Numbered from the stretch's first letter, positions 9,142 through 17,736 are shown. The stretch: DNA of 64,000 bases from Microbacterium foliorum (GCF_003367705.1 NZ_CP031425.1:3038001-3102000); one strand, 5' to 3'. Notes: generated from the letters alone by a model not told the origin. Numbers and translations: made by a program.

Positions 9142-9504
9142 TCAGGCGACCGGTGGCTGCGGCGGCTGCGGTGCGGAAGCCGCGGGCGCGAGGGGCTCGA
9201 CCACGACGGCGGTGCCGTACGCGCAGATCTCGGTGAAGTTCGCGATCGATCCCGCGTCGAAGCGCATCGCGACGATCGCGTTGCCGCCGCGCTGCAGGGA
9301 CTGATCCCACATCCGCTGCATCACCACCTGGCGGGCCTCGTACATGACCTGCGTGTACTCGGGGATCTCGCCGCCGCCGAGCGAGCGGAATCCGGCGGTG
9401 AACCCCTGACCGAAGTCCGTGGACCGCACGGTCAGACCCATCACCTCGCCCAGCACCTGGGTGATGCGGTAGCCCGGCACGTCGTTGGTCGTCACGATGA
9501 ACAT
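9142..9504 (-). CDS. YbjQ-like (DUF74) heavy-metal-binding domain protein
   Basis: 120 aa. The first about 105 residues match the YbjQ/DUF74 fold: MFIVTTNDVPGYRITQVLGE, then GLTVRSTDFGQGFTAGFRS, a helix with EARQVVMQRM, and GGNAIVAMRFDAG. The protein ends in a short Pro/Gln/Ala tail (APQPPQPPVA). Members form ring-shaped pentamers; the physiological role is unsettled. The start at 9504 is the first ATG of the conserved domain. It is convergent with the Xre gene and divergent from the lipoprotein at 9613. Confidence 0.85.
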   Translation of the reverse strand: MFIVTTNDVPGYRITQVLGEVMGLTVRSTDFGQGFTAGFRSLGGGEIPEYTQVMYEARQVVMQRMWDQSLQRGGNAIVAMRFDAGSIANFTEICAYGTAVVVEPLAPAASAPQPPQPPVA

Positions 9505-9612
9505 GAGGCCATCGTGGCAGAGCGAGGGCGCCGGGCACAGCACGAGAAGGTGGGGAGTCCTCCCCATGCAACCCCCACTATGAATTCCCTGTGGGCCGCT
9601 AGCGTCGTAACC

Positions 9613-9957
9613 ATGACCCTCAACGACCGCACCTCGCGCACTTCTTCCCGCATCCTCATGGCCCTGCCCATCGCGGCCCTCGCCTTCTCGCTCGCCGCCT
9701 GCGGTGGCGCGGCCCGCCCCTCTGCCGATGACGTCGCCGACGGCATCCAGCAGGTATACGAAGACCAGGGCCTCGGCGATGTCGTGACCGACGACGTCGC
9801 CCAGTGCTTCGCCGAGAAGCTCGTCGACTCCGACCTCAGCAATGAGACCCTCGGCTACATCGCGAACGGTGAGGACAAGCAGGCGAACGAGAAGGAGAAG
9901 GATCTGACCACGAAGATCCTCCGGGACAACGTGGAGGAATGCGGCTTCACCCAGTGA
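9613..9957 (+). CDS. Small lipoprotein
   Basis: 114 aa. A signal peptide (about 13-29) ends in the lipobox SLAAC with the lipidated cysteine at residue 30. The mature part is about 85 residues, acidic, with DVADGIQQVYEDQGLGD and CFAEKLVDSDLS. Two further cysteines (one mid-protein, one in EECGFTQ at the end) could pair. I do not recognise a family. It is monocistronic and ends at a strong terminator. Confidence 0.75.
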   Translation: MTLNDRTSRTSSRILMALPIAALAFSLAACGGAARPSADDVADGIQQVYEDQGLGDVVTDDVAQCFAEKLVDSDLSNETLGYIANGEDKQANEKEKDLTTKILRDNVEECGFTQ

Positions 9958-9970
9958 GGTCCGTCGACTG

Positions 9971-10010
9971 ACGAAGGATGACGGATGCCGCGGCATCCGT
10001 CATCCTTCGT
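9971..10010. terminator. Perfect 40-bp palindrome, terminator
   Basis: ACGAAGGATGACGGATGCCG (9971-9990) is followed immediately by its exact reverse complement (9991-10010). Its position 13 bases after the lipoprotein stop supports a terminator. The stem contains GGATGCC and GGCATCC, a word pair that is frequent throughout the window. Confidence 0.85.
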
Positions 10011-10097
10011 CATGTCGGCCTCGGAATTCGCACGCCCTCATAGCGTTGAGCGTTATAGCGTGCACACGGCGCGCACCGATCCTGGAGTCCCCACCCC

Positions 10098-11516
10098 ATG
10101 AGCACCACCGCCCGCCCCACGAAGGCGACAGACACCCGAGGTCCCGTCCGGAAGCTGCTGACGTCGTTCGGCTTCCAGATCCTCGCCGCCCTCGTCCTCG
10201 GCATCGCCGCAGGCCTGATCGCCCGCCAGCTCGGCGCCACGGCCGACAGCCCGAACGGCCTGTCCGCCACCCTCGACACGATCGGCAGCTCGTACGTCAC
10301 GCTGCTGCGCGCCGCCGTCGTGCCGCTGATCTTCACCGCGATCGTCGCCAGCATCTCGAACCTGCGTCGGGTGCAGAACGCCGCTCGCCTCGCAGGTCAG
10401 ACCCTGCTGTGGTTCGCGATCACCGCGTTCATCGCCGTGACCATCGGCATCACCCTCGGCCTCGTGCTGCAGCCCGGGTCGCGCGCCGGCGAGGGCCTCG
10501 AGCCCAGCGACCCGTACACGGTCGGCACCTGGTGGAACTTCCTGCTGGGTCTGATCCCGCAGAACTTCCTCGGTCTCAGCGTGAGCACCAACCCCGGCGC
10601 CACGGATGGCACGTTCAGCTCGAGCGTGAACTTCAACATCCTGCAGGTCATCGTCGTCGCCGTCGCGGTCGGCATCGCCGCCCTCAAGGCCGGCAAGAAG
10701 GCCGAGCCCTTCCTCACATTCACCGAGTCACTGCTCAAGGTCATCCAGCGCGTGCTGTGGTGGATCATCCGCATCGCCCCGATCGGCACGTTCGGACTCA
10801 TCGGCGCCGCGGTCGTCAAGTACGGCTGGGAGAAGCTCGCCGCCCTCGGCTGGTTCGCCATCGCGGTCTACATCGGACTCGCGCTCGTGCTGTTCGTCGT
10901 CTACCCGGTGCTCGTCAAGACGCACGGGCTGTCGATCAGGCAGTACTTCTCGGGCGTGTGGCCCGCCGTGCAGCTCGGCTTCGTGAGCCGCTCCTCGATC
11001 GGCACGCTGCCCCTCACCGAGCGCGTGACCGAGCGCAACCTCGGCGTGCCCCGCTCGTACGCCTCGTTCGCCGTGCCGTTCGGCGCGACCACGAAGATGG
11101 ACGGATGCGCGGCGATCTACCCGGCCATCGCCGCGATCTTCGTCGCGCAGTTCTTCGGCATCGAGCTGAACTTCGTGCAGTACCTGCTGATCGTGCTGGT
11201 CTCGGTCGTCGGCTCCGCAGCCACGGCGGGCACCACCGGAGCGACCGTCATGCTCACCCTCACGCTGTCGACCCTGGGTCTGCCGCTCGAGGGCGTCGGC
11301 CTACTGCTCGCGATCGACCCGATCCTCGACATGGGCCGCACGGCGGTCAACGTCGCGGGCCAGGCGCTCGTCCCCGCGATCGTCGCCAAGCGCGAGGGCA
11401 TCCTCGACGAGGAGCTCTACAACGCGCCGCGCGAGGGGCTGCCGTTCGCAGACGACTCCGACGACGACGAGGCGGATGCCGCGGCATCCGAGAACGCGCC
11501 CGCCGGCACCCGCTGA
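10098..11516 (+). CDS. Dicarboxylate/amino-acid:cation symporter (DAACS family, DctA/GltP-like)
   Basis: 472 aa integral membrane transporter. Family motifs are visible: the serine-rich SRSSIGTLPLTERV in hairpin 1, KMDGCAAIYPAIAAIFVAQF in helix 7 (the NMDGT motif), and TGATVMLTLTLSTLGLPLEG in hairpin 2. DAACS proteins import C4-dicarboxylates or acidic amino acids with Na+ or H+. The exact substrate cannot be read from sequence. The C-terminus is acidic (DDSDDDEADAAASEN). The ATG at 10098 gives a normal short cytoplasmic N-terminus. It has its own terminator and appears monocistronic. Confidence 0.9.
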   Translation: MSTTARPTKATDTRGPVRKLLTSFGFQILAALVLGIAAGLIARQLGATADSPNGLSATLDTIGSSYVTLLRAAVVPLIFTAIVASISNLRRVQNAARLAGQTLLWFAITAFIAVTIGITLGLVLQPGSRAGEGLEPSDPYTVGTWWNFLLGLIPQNFLGLSVSTNPGATDGTFSSSVNFNILQVIVVAVAVGIAALKAGKKAEPFLTFTESLLKVIQRVLWWIIRIAPIGTFGLIGAAVVKYGWEKLAALGWFAIAVYIGLALVLFVVYPVLVKTHGLSIRQYFSGVWPAVQLGFVSRSSIGTLPLTERVTERNLGVPRSYASFAVPFGATTKMDGCAAIYPAIAAIFVAQFFGIELNFVQYLLIVLVSVVGSAATAGTTGATVMLTLTLSTLGLPLEGVGLLLAIDPILDMGRTAVNVAGQALVPAIVAKREGILDEELYNAPREGLPFADDSDDDEADAAASENAPAGTR

Positions 11517-11553
11517 CCCGCACCGTTCCCCGGCCCACACCACGGAACCGACC

Positions 11554-11584
11554 GAACGCCCCGCCCACCTCGGGCGGGGCGTTC
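11554..11584. terminator. Bidirectional terminator between the symporter and the antiporter
   Basis: GAACGCCCCGCCC (11554-11566) pairs perfectly with GGGCGGGGCGTTC (11572-11584) over a 5-base loop. It lies between two convergent genes and can serve both. Confidence 0.9.
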
Positions 11585-11603
11585 GTGCATGCGGCGACCT
11601 GCG

Positions 11604-13334
11604 CTACGCGCGACCCTGCTGACGCGTGGCACCACGGGTGTCGAGCGCGAGCTCCTCCGCATCCATCGCCGTCATCAGCTCGCGCATGACCTCCTCGTCG
11701 AGGTTGCCGGCATCGCGTTCCTCGAGCAGGATCCCGCGCCGCACCTGCAGCCAGCCCCGCGACAGGGCGGCCAGGTCGTCGTACGAGGGCCTGGCGACGG
11801 CATCCTCGACCTGCTGCGCCTCGTCGGTGTCGCGCTCGACCCGCGTCATGCGCCGGGTGAAGGCGTCGAACACGCTGAGGTCGACTTCGCCGTACTTGGC
11901 CTCCCACTCGACGCGCTTCTCGGCGAGGAACGCCGTGCCCGCCTCGCGGCTCTTGGCCTTGATGTCGGCGATCGCCTTCGCGTCGTCCTCGTCGTCGACG
12001 TCGCTCGCGATGCCGAGCCCGCGGATCAGCATCGGCAGCGTCAGGCCCTGCAGCAGCAGGGTGCCGACGGTCACGACGAAGGCGACGACCACGATCGCAT
12101 GCGACGGCTCGGTGTCGAGAGCGGCGAGGTCGGCGGCGGCGAGCGCGGTCGCCAGCGTCACCACCCCGCGCATGCCCGCCCAGGAGATGACGGCGTTGTC
12201 CTTCCAGGTGAGCTGGAGACCCGCCATCCGATCGCGCACGATCTGGGAGCGCAGCTCCTCGGCGCTGTAGTGCTTCCAGCGCTTCGACTCACGGCGACGC
12301 TCATCGAACGCCCCGGAGGCGACGGAGCGGTCCCAGCGTTCCAGCCGCCGCCGGTCCTGCCGGTTCGCCCACAGGTTCGCCGGGTACACGTACAGCGGTC
12401 GCATGACGAGGACGACCAGCAGCACCGCCCCCGACAGCAGCAGGATGCGGCCCACCTCCTCGCCGCCGAGGTCGCTGAGCACACGGGGGAACTGCAGGCC
12501 GATGTACGCGAACACGAAGCTCTCGAGCAGCAGATCGGCCGAGAGCCACAGCGGCGTCTCCTGCTGACGGGTGGTGTAGTCGGTGCGTGGGGAGTTGTAT
12601 CCGACGTAGAGCCCCATCGCGACGACGGCGAGCACACCCGAGCCGAGCAGATGCTCGGCGATCGCATAGGCGCCGAACGGGGCGAGCAGTCCGAAGGTGC
12701 CGATCACGACGGCGTCGCTGATCCGCATGCGCAGCTGGTGCAGCACGATGCCGAAAACGAGACCGACGATGACGCCGACACCGACCGCGGCGAGGAACTG
12801 CCAGACGCCGTCCCAGACGGTGAGGGTGGCGCCGGCGATGATCGCCGCGAAGACGCGGTAGAGGGTGAGCGAGGTCGCGTCGTTGATCAGGCTCTCACCC
12901 GACAGCACCGTCATGATGCGACGCGGAAGCCCGAGCTTGCGGCCGATCGCCGCCGCCGAGACCGCGTCGGGCGGAGCCACGATCGCCCCGAGCAGCAGCG
13001 CGCCCGGCAGGGTGAGCGAGGGCAGGATCCACCACGCGACGAGCCCCACGGCGACCGAGGTGAGCAGCACGAGGGTGATGCCGAGCCGGCGGATCTGCGG
13101 CAGGCTGCGCTTGAAGCCGACGAACGAGACGTCGAGCGCGGCGGAGTAGAGCAGCGGCGGCAGCACGAGGTTGAGCAGCAGATGCCCGTCGATCTCGACC
13201 TCGGGCACGAACGGCAGGAAGGATGCCGCGAGCGCGACCACCGTCACGAGCAGCGGCGCCGGCCACCCCCGCCATCGCGCGATGGCCGCCACGATGACGG
13301 CGCCGACGAGCACGTAGAAGATCTCCGCATCCAT
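11604..13334 (-). CDS. Na+/H+ antiporter, CPA1 (NhaP/NHE) family
   Basis: 576 aa. The N-terminal 390 residues form about 12 membrane helices. They carry the CPA1 core LVLPPLLYSAALDVS, IVAPPDAVSAAAIGRKL (the helix-5 acidic pair region), GESLINDATSLTLYR and WAGMRGVVTLATALA. The C-terminal about 190 residues are a charged cytoplasmic tail. These proteins exchange cytoplasmic Na+ (or K+) for protons in pH and salt homeostasis. The start at 13334 places the first helix at the very N-terminus as is usual. It is separated by 41 bases from the MerR gene upstream. Confidence 0.9.
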   Translation of the reverse strand: MDAEIFYVLVGAVIVAAIARWRGWPAPLLVTVVALAASFLPFVPEVEIDGHLLLNLVLPPLLYSAALDVSFVGFKRSLPQIRRLGITLVLLTSVAVGLVAWWILPSLTLPGALLLGAIVAPPDAVSAAAIGRKLGLPRRIMTVLSGESLINDATSLTLYRVFAAIIAGATLTVWDGVWQFLAAVGVGVIVGLVFGIVLHQLRMRISDAVVIGTFGLLAPFGAYAIAEHLLGSGVLAVVAMGLYVGYNSPRTDYTTRQQETPLWLSADLLLESFVFAYIGLQFPRVLSDLGGEEVGRILLLSGAVLLVVLVMRPLYVYPANLWANRQDRRRLERWDRSVASGAFDERRRESKRWKHYSAEELRSQIVRDRMAGLQLTWKDNAVISWAGMRGVVTLATALAAADLAALDTEPSHAIVVVAFVVTVGTLLLQGLTLPMLIRGLGIASDVDDEDDAKAIADIKAKSREAGTAFLAEKRVEWEAKYGEVDLSVFDAFTRRMTRVERDTDEAQQVEDAVARPSYDDLAALSRGWLQVRRGILLEERDAGNLDEEVMRELMTAMDAEELALDTRGATRQQGRA

Positions 13335-13375
13335 GCACTCACGCTACTGCGCGGATCGCCGGTGCACGCAGCCCC

Positions 13376-13666
13376 TCAGTCGGACGTCGCGGTGTCCTCC
13401 AGCGCCGCGCGCAGGCCGGTGTTCTCGTCCTGCAGCGCGAGGACGCGAGCGATGCCGACGATGTTGACGCCGTCGTCACGCAGTGCCGCCGCCCGACGCA
13501 GCCGATCGATGTCGTCCTCGCTGTACCGCCTGGTTCCCCCCTCGCTGCGGGCCGGCGTCAGCAGACCTCTGCTCTCGAACAGGCGCAGGGTGGCCTCGGG
13601 GAGGTCTACGAGCTGCGCGGCGACGGCGATGCCGTACAGGGGCGTGCGGGGGTCGCGGCGGATCAT
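13376..13666 (-). CDS. MerR-family regulator, HspR-like
   Basis: 96 aa. A MerR helix-turn-helix and wing occupy residues about 9-70 (LYGIAVAAQLVDLPEATLRL, then GLLTPARSEGGTRRYS and EDDIDRLRRAAAL). A short coiled dimerisation helix follows (GIARVLALQDENTGLRAALE). The length and motif fit HspR, the repressor of heat-shock genes in actinobacteria. It is divergent from hsp20, with a 19-bp palindrome in between, so it probably represses hsp20 and itself. HspR normally has DnaK as partner; dnaK is not in this window. Confidence 0.8.
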   Translation of the reverse strand: MIRRDPRTPLYGIAVAAQLVDLPEATLRLFESRGLLTPARSEGGTRRYSEDDIDRLRRAAALRDDGVNIVGIARVLALQDENTGLRAALEDTATSD

Positions 13667-13733
13667 GCGTCGAGATCCCTTCGATCGACTTGCGGTGTTC
13701 TGAGATTTGTTCTATAAAAAATCTACACCACGC

Positions 13734-13752
13734 GATGCAGATTATCTGCATC
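13734..13752. promoter_or_regulatory. 19-bp palindromic operator between the MerR gene and hsp20
   Basis: GATGCAGAT-T-ATCTGCATC is a perfect palindrome. It sits 41 bases before the hsp20 start and 68 bases from the regulator start. Size and symmetry suit a MerR-type dimer. A second, looser pair (AGATTT...AAATCT) lies at about 13703-13724 over the regulator side. Confidence 0.7.
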
Positions 13753-13792
13753 ACACATCCGCCCTCCTGGGCCGCTCGAAAGGAGAAACCTC

Positions 13793-14215
13793 ATGGCACT
13801 GACCTTCGATCCCTTCAGCCAGCTCGATCGCTTCGCCGCGAGTGTGCTGGACTCCGGCCGCGCTCCCCGGCTGATGCCGGTGGACCTCTACCGCGACGGC
13901 GACCGCTACGTCCTGCACGCCGATCTGCCGGGCGCCGACCCAGGGTCGATCGACGTCGACCTCGACGGGGGCCAGCTCACGATCCGCGCCCAGCGCACGG
14001 CCGACACCCGCGACGGCGCGCGCTGGCTCGCCCGTGAACGCGGTGCCGGGTCGTTCCTGCGTCAGTTCACGCTCGGCGACGGCGTCGACCTCGACGGCAT
14101 CAGCGCCGCGTACGAGAGCGGTGTGCTGTCGGTGATCATCCCGGTGAGCGAACGAGCGAAGCCACGCAAGATCACCGTGGAATCGGCGGAGCAGCCTCAG
14201 GCCATCGACGCCTGA
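13793..14215 (+). CDS. Small heat-shock protein Hsp20 (alpha-crystallin family)
   Basis: 140 aa. The alpha-crystallin domain runs from about residue 27 (MPVDLYRDGDRYVLHADLPG) to 128. It carries the family strand GVLSVIIPVSERAKPRKI with the conserved G-V-L. The N-terminal arm is short (MALTFDPFSQLDRF) and the C-terminal tail is QPQAIDA. Hsp20 oligomers hold unfolding proteins in the cytosol under stress. AAAGGAG precedes the ATG by eight bases. Regulation by the divergent MerR/HspR-like protein is likely. Confidence 0.92.
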   Translation: MALTFDPFSQLDRFAASVLDSGRAPRLMPVDLYRDGDRYVLHADLPGADPGSIDVDLDGGQLTIRAQRTADTRDGARWLARERGAGSFLRQFTLGDGVDLDGISAAYESGVLSVIIPVSERAKPRKITVESAEQPQAIDA

Positions 14216-14220
14216 GCGCG

Positions 14221-14258
14221 ACCGTGGGGCGGGCGGGCTTCGCCGCCCGCCCCACGGT
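14221..14258 (+). terminator. Terminator of hsp20
   Basis: ACCGTGGGGCGGGCGG (14221-14236) pairs with CCGCCCGCCCCACGGT (14243-14258) around GCTTCG, starting five bases past the hsp20 stop and followed by TCGTCTT. Confidence 0.9.
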
Positions 14259-14400
14259 TCGTCTTCCTCCCGACGTGTCGCGGCGTTCTCCTCCCGACGC
14301 GTCGCGGCGTTCTCCGTCTTACGTGTCGCGGCGTTCTCCGTCTTACGTGTCGCGGCGTTCTCCGTCTTACGTGTCGCGGCGTCTTCCGTCCTCCGCGTCG
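14257..14400. repeat. 24-bp tandem repeat, six copies
   Basis: Six 24-base units run without gaps (14257, 14281, 14305, 14329, 14353, 14377). The middle three are identical, with core TCCGTCTTACGTGTCG; the outer ones have drifted. The array separates hsp20 from the LLM oxidoreductase, and nothing gene-like lies in it. A shorter echo, CCGTTCCGCATCGGG, is repeated just after it (about 14416-14450). Confidence 0.9.
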
Positions 14401-14482
14401 CGGCCCCGCGTCCGTCCGTTCCGCATCGGGGCGTCCGTTCCGCATCGGGAATGCGTCGCGGGGGTCCGGCGTTGGGGTCGGG

Positions 14483-15559
14483 GTGACTGCTCTCTCCGTT
14501 CTCGACCTCGTCCCGGTGCGTACCGGGCAGACCAGCGCCGAGGCCATCACGGCCTCCCTGTCCCTCGCGGCCGTCGCCGACCGACTCGGCTATCGCCGCT
14601 TCTGGTTCGCGGAGCACCACAACATGCCCGCCGTGGCATCCACCACTCCCCCGGTCCTGATCGCGGCTGCGGCGATGCGCACGTCGAAGATCCGCCTGGG
14701 TTCCGGCGGCGTCATGCTGCCCAATCACGCGCCGCTGATCGTGGCCGAGCAGTTCGCCGCACTCGAGGCCATCGCCCCCGGACGCATCGACCTCGGTCTG
14801 GGACGCGCGCCCGGCAGCGACCCCGTGATCACGCAGCTGCTGCGCGGATCGGGCACCACGAGCGACGTCGAGCAGTTCCCCCGCCATGTGCAGGACATCG
14901 GTGCCCTCGTGTCGGGCGACGGCGCCTCGCTGCGTTTCACCTCAGGCGGCGAATACACCGTGCGGGCCACCCCGGCTGCGACCGGCGCCCCGGTCGTGTG
15001 GCTGCTCGGATCGAGCGACTACTCGGCCCAGCTCGCCGCCTCGCACGGACTGCCCTACGTGTTCGCGAACCACTTCTCGGGGCAAGGTCTCGAGCGCGCC
15101 CTCGATCTCTATCGCACGGGCTACCAGCCGAGCGAGGAGCACCCCGAGCCGCAGACGTTCCTCACCGTGAACGCCGTGGCCTCGCCCACGCAGCACGAGG
15201 CTGAGGCTCGCGCCCTGCCGCAGCTGCGCATGATGGCGAGGCTGCGCCTGAACAAGCCGCTGGTCGCGCTCGAGACCGTCGAAGAGGCACTGGCCGCCGA
15301 GACGGATGCCGCGACCGACCAGGTCGTCGAAGCCGCGCGTTCGCGGTGGTTCGTCGGCACCGGTGACTCGGTCGCCGCCGAGGTGCGCGAGTTCGCCGCG
15401 AAGTACGGCGTCGACGAGGTCATGCTGTCTCCGGTCGCCGGGGCGTACGAGTCCGAGCCGCGCGACAGCGCCGACGGTCGCGCTCAGACGCTCGAGCTCG
15501 TCGCGGCCGCGGCGTCGGGCGCGGCGTCGGGCGCGGCGTCGGGCGCGTCCGCGGCGTAG
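14483..15559 (+). CDS. LLM-class flavin-dependent oxidoreductase (luciferase-like)
   Basis: 358 aa from a GTG start. It has the bacterial luciferase-like TIM barrel: YRRFWFAEHHNMPAVASTTP near residue 38, RTSKIRLGSGGVMLPNHAPL, then LEAIAPGRIDLGLGRAPGSD. These are the hallmarks of the single-domain LLM group 1 proteins. Such enzymes use FMN or F420; the substrate cannot be told. The last 16 residues (ASGAASGAASGASAA) come from a 12-base DNA repeat and are not part of the fold. The repeat continues beyond the stop codon, so this 3' end looks recently extended. Confidence 0.85.
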   Translation: MTALSVLDLVPVRTGQTSAEAITASLSLAAVADRLGYRRFWFAEHHNMPAVASTTPPVLIAAAAMRTSKIRLGSGGVMLPNHAPLIVAEQFAALEAIAPGRIDLGLGRAPGSDPVITQLLRGSGTTSDVEQFPRHVQDIGALVSGDGASLRFTSGGEYTVRATPAATGAPVVWLLGSSDYSAQLAASHGLPYVFANHFSGQGLERALDLYRTGYQPSEEHPEPQTFLTVNAVASPTQHEAEARALPQLRMMARLRLNKPLVALETVEEALAAETDAATDQVVEAARSRWFVGTGDSVAAEVREFAAKYGVDEVMLSPVAGAYESEPRDSADGRAQTLELVAAAASGAASGAASGASAA

Positions 15560-15760
15560 GCGTAGGCCTCGTCCGCGGCGTAGGCCTCGTCCGGTCCGGT
15601 CCGGAGGGCGTGCGGCGCTCCGGCGTCCCTGCACCGACCCGTGCCCCGTCTTCCGCACCTTGCACGTCGATCCGGCGTCCGCGCCCCGACCGGCGCCCCG
15701 CCTTCCGTGCCTCGTGCGTCGATCCGGCGTCCGCGCCCCGACCGGCACCGGCCGCGTCCA
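15560..15760. repeat. Degenerate tandem repeats after the LLM gene
   Basis: The first part (15557-15600) repeats GTAGGCCTCGTCCG. Then GATCCGGCGTCCGCGCCCCG appears near 15669 and again near 15721, 52 bases apart. No gene is supported here. Confidence 0.75.
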
Positions 15761-16122
15761 GGCGGGGTCGATTTCACACCGGAAAGCCCGCTTGGGGATG
15801 CGGAAACGACCCCGCCCCGTCCGGCGGGTGACGAAGTGACCCCGCACCGACAGCCGGATGCCGAAGTGGCCCCGCATACGTGGCCGACACCGCGACCCGA
15901 GCGACCCGCCCAGGCGGGGTCGAAATCGCATCCCAAACGCCGCTGTGGGAGGCGAAACTGACCCCGCACCGACAGCCGGATGCCGAAGTGACCCCGCACA
16001 CGCGACCGACACCGGGACCCGGGCGATCCGCCCAGGCGGGGTCGAAATCGCATCCGAAACGCCGCGGTGGGATGCGAAACTGACCCCGCACACGTGGCCG
16101 AATGCCGAAGTGACCCCGCACC
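15761..16122. repeat. Repeat cluster 2 (anchor-pentamer-anchor palindromes), about 10 copies
   Basis: Three full head-to-head hairpins begin at about 15761, 15916 and 16037. In each, GGCGGGGTC plus GATTT or GAAAT leads into a CGCATCC-like anchor. A loop such as GAAACGCCGCGGT follows, then GGATGCG, a pentamer and GACCCCGCC. Single reverse copies with GCCGAAGTGACCCCGCA lie between. The order hairpin, single, hairpin, single is repeated about every 120-160 bases. The remainder to 16266 holds no recognised feature. Confidence 0.9.
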
Positions 16123-16266
16123 GGGCACGGGACCGGTCCCGGAGCGCGACGCAACGGACTCACGAGCTGCGCGCGGATATTGTCCACAGGCGCGACTTGT
16201 CCACAACTCCCGGGAATCCGGCGACGAAGATGCCCGACCCCTGCGCTGGGCACGCATCCTTGTCGG

Positions 16267-17187
16267 ATGCGCCATCGGATCCTCCTGCCCGACGAACTCG
16301 GCCGCCATTTCACCGTGCGGCAGGCCGCGGCCGCGGGCGTGGGTCGTGGCCGTGCGGCTGCGCCCGATCTCGACCGTCCGTTTCGCGGCGTCCGTTCGAT
16401 CAGGGCTGCGGAGACGGCGCTCGAGCGCGTTGCCGCCCTGGCGCCCCGACTTCGACACGGCCAGCTCATCGGCGGGGAGACGGCGATGCGGGTGTGGGGC
16501 TATCCGCATCCCGGCACCTGGAGCATCGACGCACCGATCACCGTGGTCGTGACGACCGGTTCGGCCCGTGTCCGCAGCCGCGGCATCACCGGCCTGCGCT
16601 TGGCAGAGGGCCGCGCGCATCCCTGGCGAATCGGCGAGATCCCGGGCGTCGATCCGGTCACGGCGCTGTTCATGTGCGCGGGGACGCTCACCGACGATCA
16701 AATGGTCATCGCTCTCGACGCCATGACCAGCACGGCGGACAACTACCCCGGACTGCGTGAGGGGCGTCCGACGCTCACCCCGATCGATATCGAGCAGTGC
16801 CTGCGGGCCTGGGTCCGGTTCCCCGGTTCCCGACGAGTCCGAGACGGGCTGTCCCGCACGCGTGACGGAGTGGAATCTCCGAAGGAGACCGAGACGCGTC
16901 TGCTCCTCGCGACAGGCGGTCTTCCTGAGCCCGTCGTGCAGCACGAGATCCACGAGAACGGCGTGCTCATCGCGCGAAGCGATCTCGCCTATCCCGACCT
17001 CAAGATCGCGATCGAGTACGAGGGCGATGGCCACCGCACCAGCCGCGACCAGTGGCGGCGCGATGTTCAGCGACAACGAGAGCTCGAGGATCTCGGATGG
17101 ATCGTCATCCGGGTGACCCAGCTCGACCTCGTCGACACCCGACCGCTGCTGGACCGCATCCGGCGTGCGGTGGCATCCCGCCGCTGA
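16267..17187 (+). CDS. DUF559-type endonuclease-like protein
   Basis: 306 aa. The N-terminal half begins RILLPDELGRHFTVRQAAAA and resembles the AbiEi-like winged-helix region found at the front of many actinobacterial DUF559 proteins. The C-terminal third carries the restriction-like core: ESPKETETRLLLATGG, an ARSDLAYPDLKIAIEYEGDG strand with the D...E-Y-E pattern, HRTSRDQWRRDVQRQRELED, and WIVIRVTQLDLVD. This is the Vsr/PD-(D/E)xK-like fold. Cellular function is not established. It stands alone between two repeat clusters. The ATG at 16267 is chosen because upstream residues are low-complexity. Confidence 0.8.
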   Translation: MRHRILLPDELGRHFTVRQAAAAGVGRGRAAAPDLDRPFRGVRSIRAAETALERVAALAPRLRHGQLIGGETAMRVWGYPHPGTWSIDAPITVVVTTGSARVRSRGITGLRLAEGRAHPWRIGEIPGVDPVTALFMCAGTLTDDQMVIALDAMTSTADNYPGLREGRPTLTPIDIEQCLRAWVRFPGSRRVRDGLSRTRDGVESPKETETRLLLATGGLPEPVVQHEIHENGVLIARSDLAYPDLKIAIEYEGDGHRTSRDQWRRDVQRQRELEDLGWIVIRVTQLDLVDTRPLLDRIRRAVASRR

Positions 17188-17250
17188 CTCCCGCCTTCTC
17201 CTCCCTCGCGTCCTTGCCCCTGCCCCTGCCCCCGCACCGCCGCACCGCCG

Positions 17251-17718
17251 AGCGGGGCCACTTCCGCACCCGGCTGTCTGTGCGGGGCCACTTCCGCATC
17301 CGCCCCTCGGTGCGGGGCCACTTCCGCATCCGGCTGTCTGTGCGGGGCCACTTCCGCATCCGCCCCTTCGAGTGGGGCCAGTTCCGCATCCGCCCCTTCG
17401 AGTGGGGCCACTTCCGCACCCGGCTGTCTGTGCGGGGCCACTTCCGCACCCGCCCCTTCGAGTGGGGCCAGTTCCGCATCCCCAAGCGGCCTTTCCGATG
17501 CGGAACCGACCCCGCCCAGATCGCGATGCGAAACTGACCCCGCCGCCCCTCCGACCACCCGAGCCTCCGAGGGCCGCCACTTCCGCACCCGGCCCTCCGT
17601 GCGGGGCCACTTCCGCACTCGGCTCTCGGTGCGGGGCCACTTCCGCATCCCCAAGCGGCCTTTCCGATGCGAAATCGACCCCGCCCAGATCGCGATGCGA
17701 AATCGACCCCGCTCAGAT
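17251..17718. repeat. Repeat cluster 3: 30-bp phased array plus hairpins, about 16 copies
   Basis: Eight copies of the anchor unit (core GGGGCCACTTCCGCACCC) start exactly every 30 bases from 17252 to 17462, with fillers GGCTGTCTGTGC or GCCCCTTCGAGT. The last runs into a hairpin with loop CCAAGCGGCCTTTCC, and the same hairpin recurs at about 17633-17697. The gap 17188-17876 contains no gene apart from this. Confidence 0.92.
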
Positions 17719-17736
17719 CGCGGCTCGCGGTGCGAA

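Noticed and set aside
11589..13703. 704-residue plus-strand open frame opposite the antiporter
   Set aside because: The minus strand encodes a complete CPA1 antiporter and a MerR protein; the plus frame is Arg/Asp-rich and domain-free.
15761..16122. Insertion sequence or MITE with terminal inverted repeats
   Set aside because: Hairpins repeat several times in one stretch, there is no transposase, and no flanking target duplication is visible.
17251..17490. Possible CRISPR array (30-bp periodic repeats)
   Set aside because: There are no unique spacers, fillers are only two alternating words, the unit occurs elsewhere in both directions, and no cas gene is present.
15484..17640. 718-residue minus-strand open frame through clusters 2 and 3
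   Set aside because: It consists of repeated CGSGPAR-like words from the DNA repeats and crosses the antisense of the DUF559 gene.
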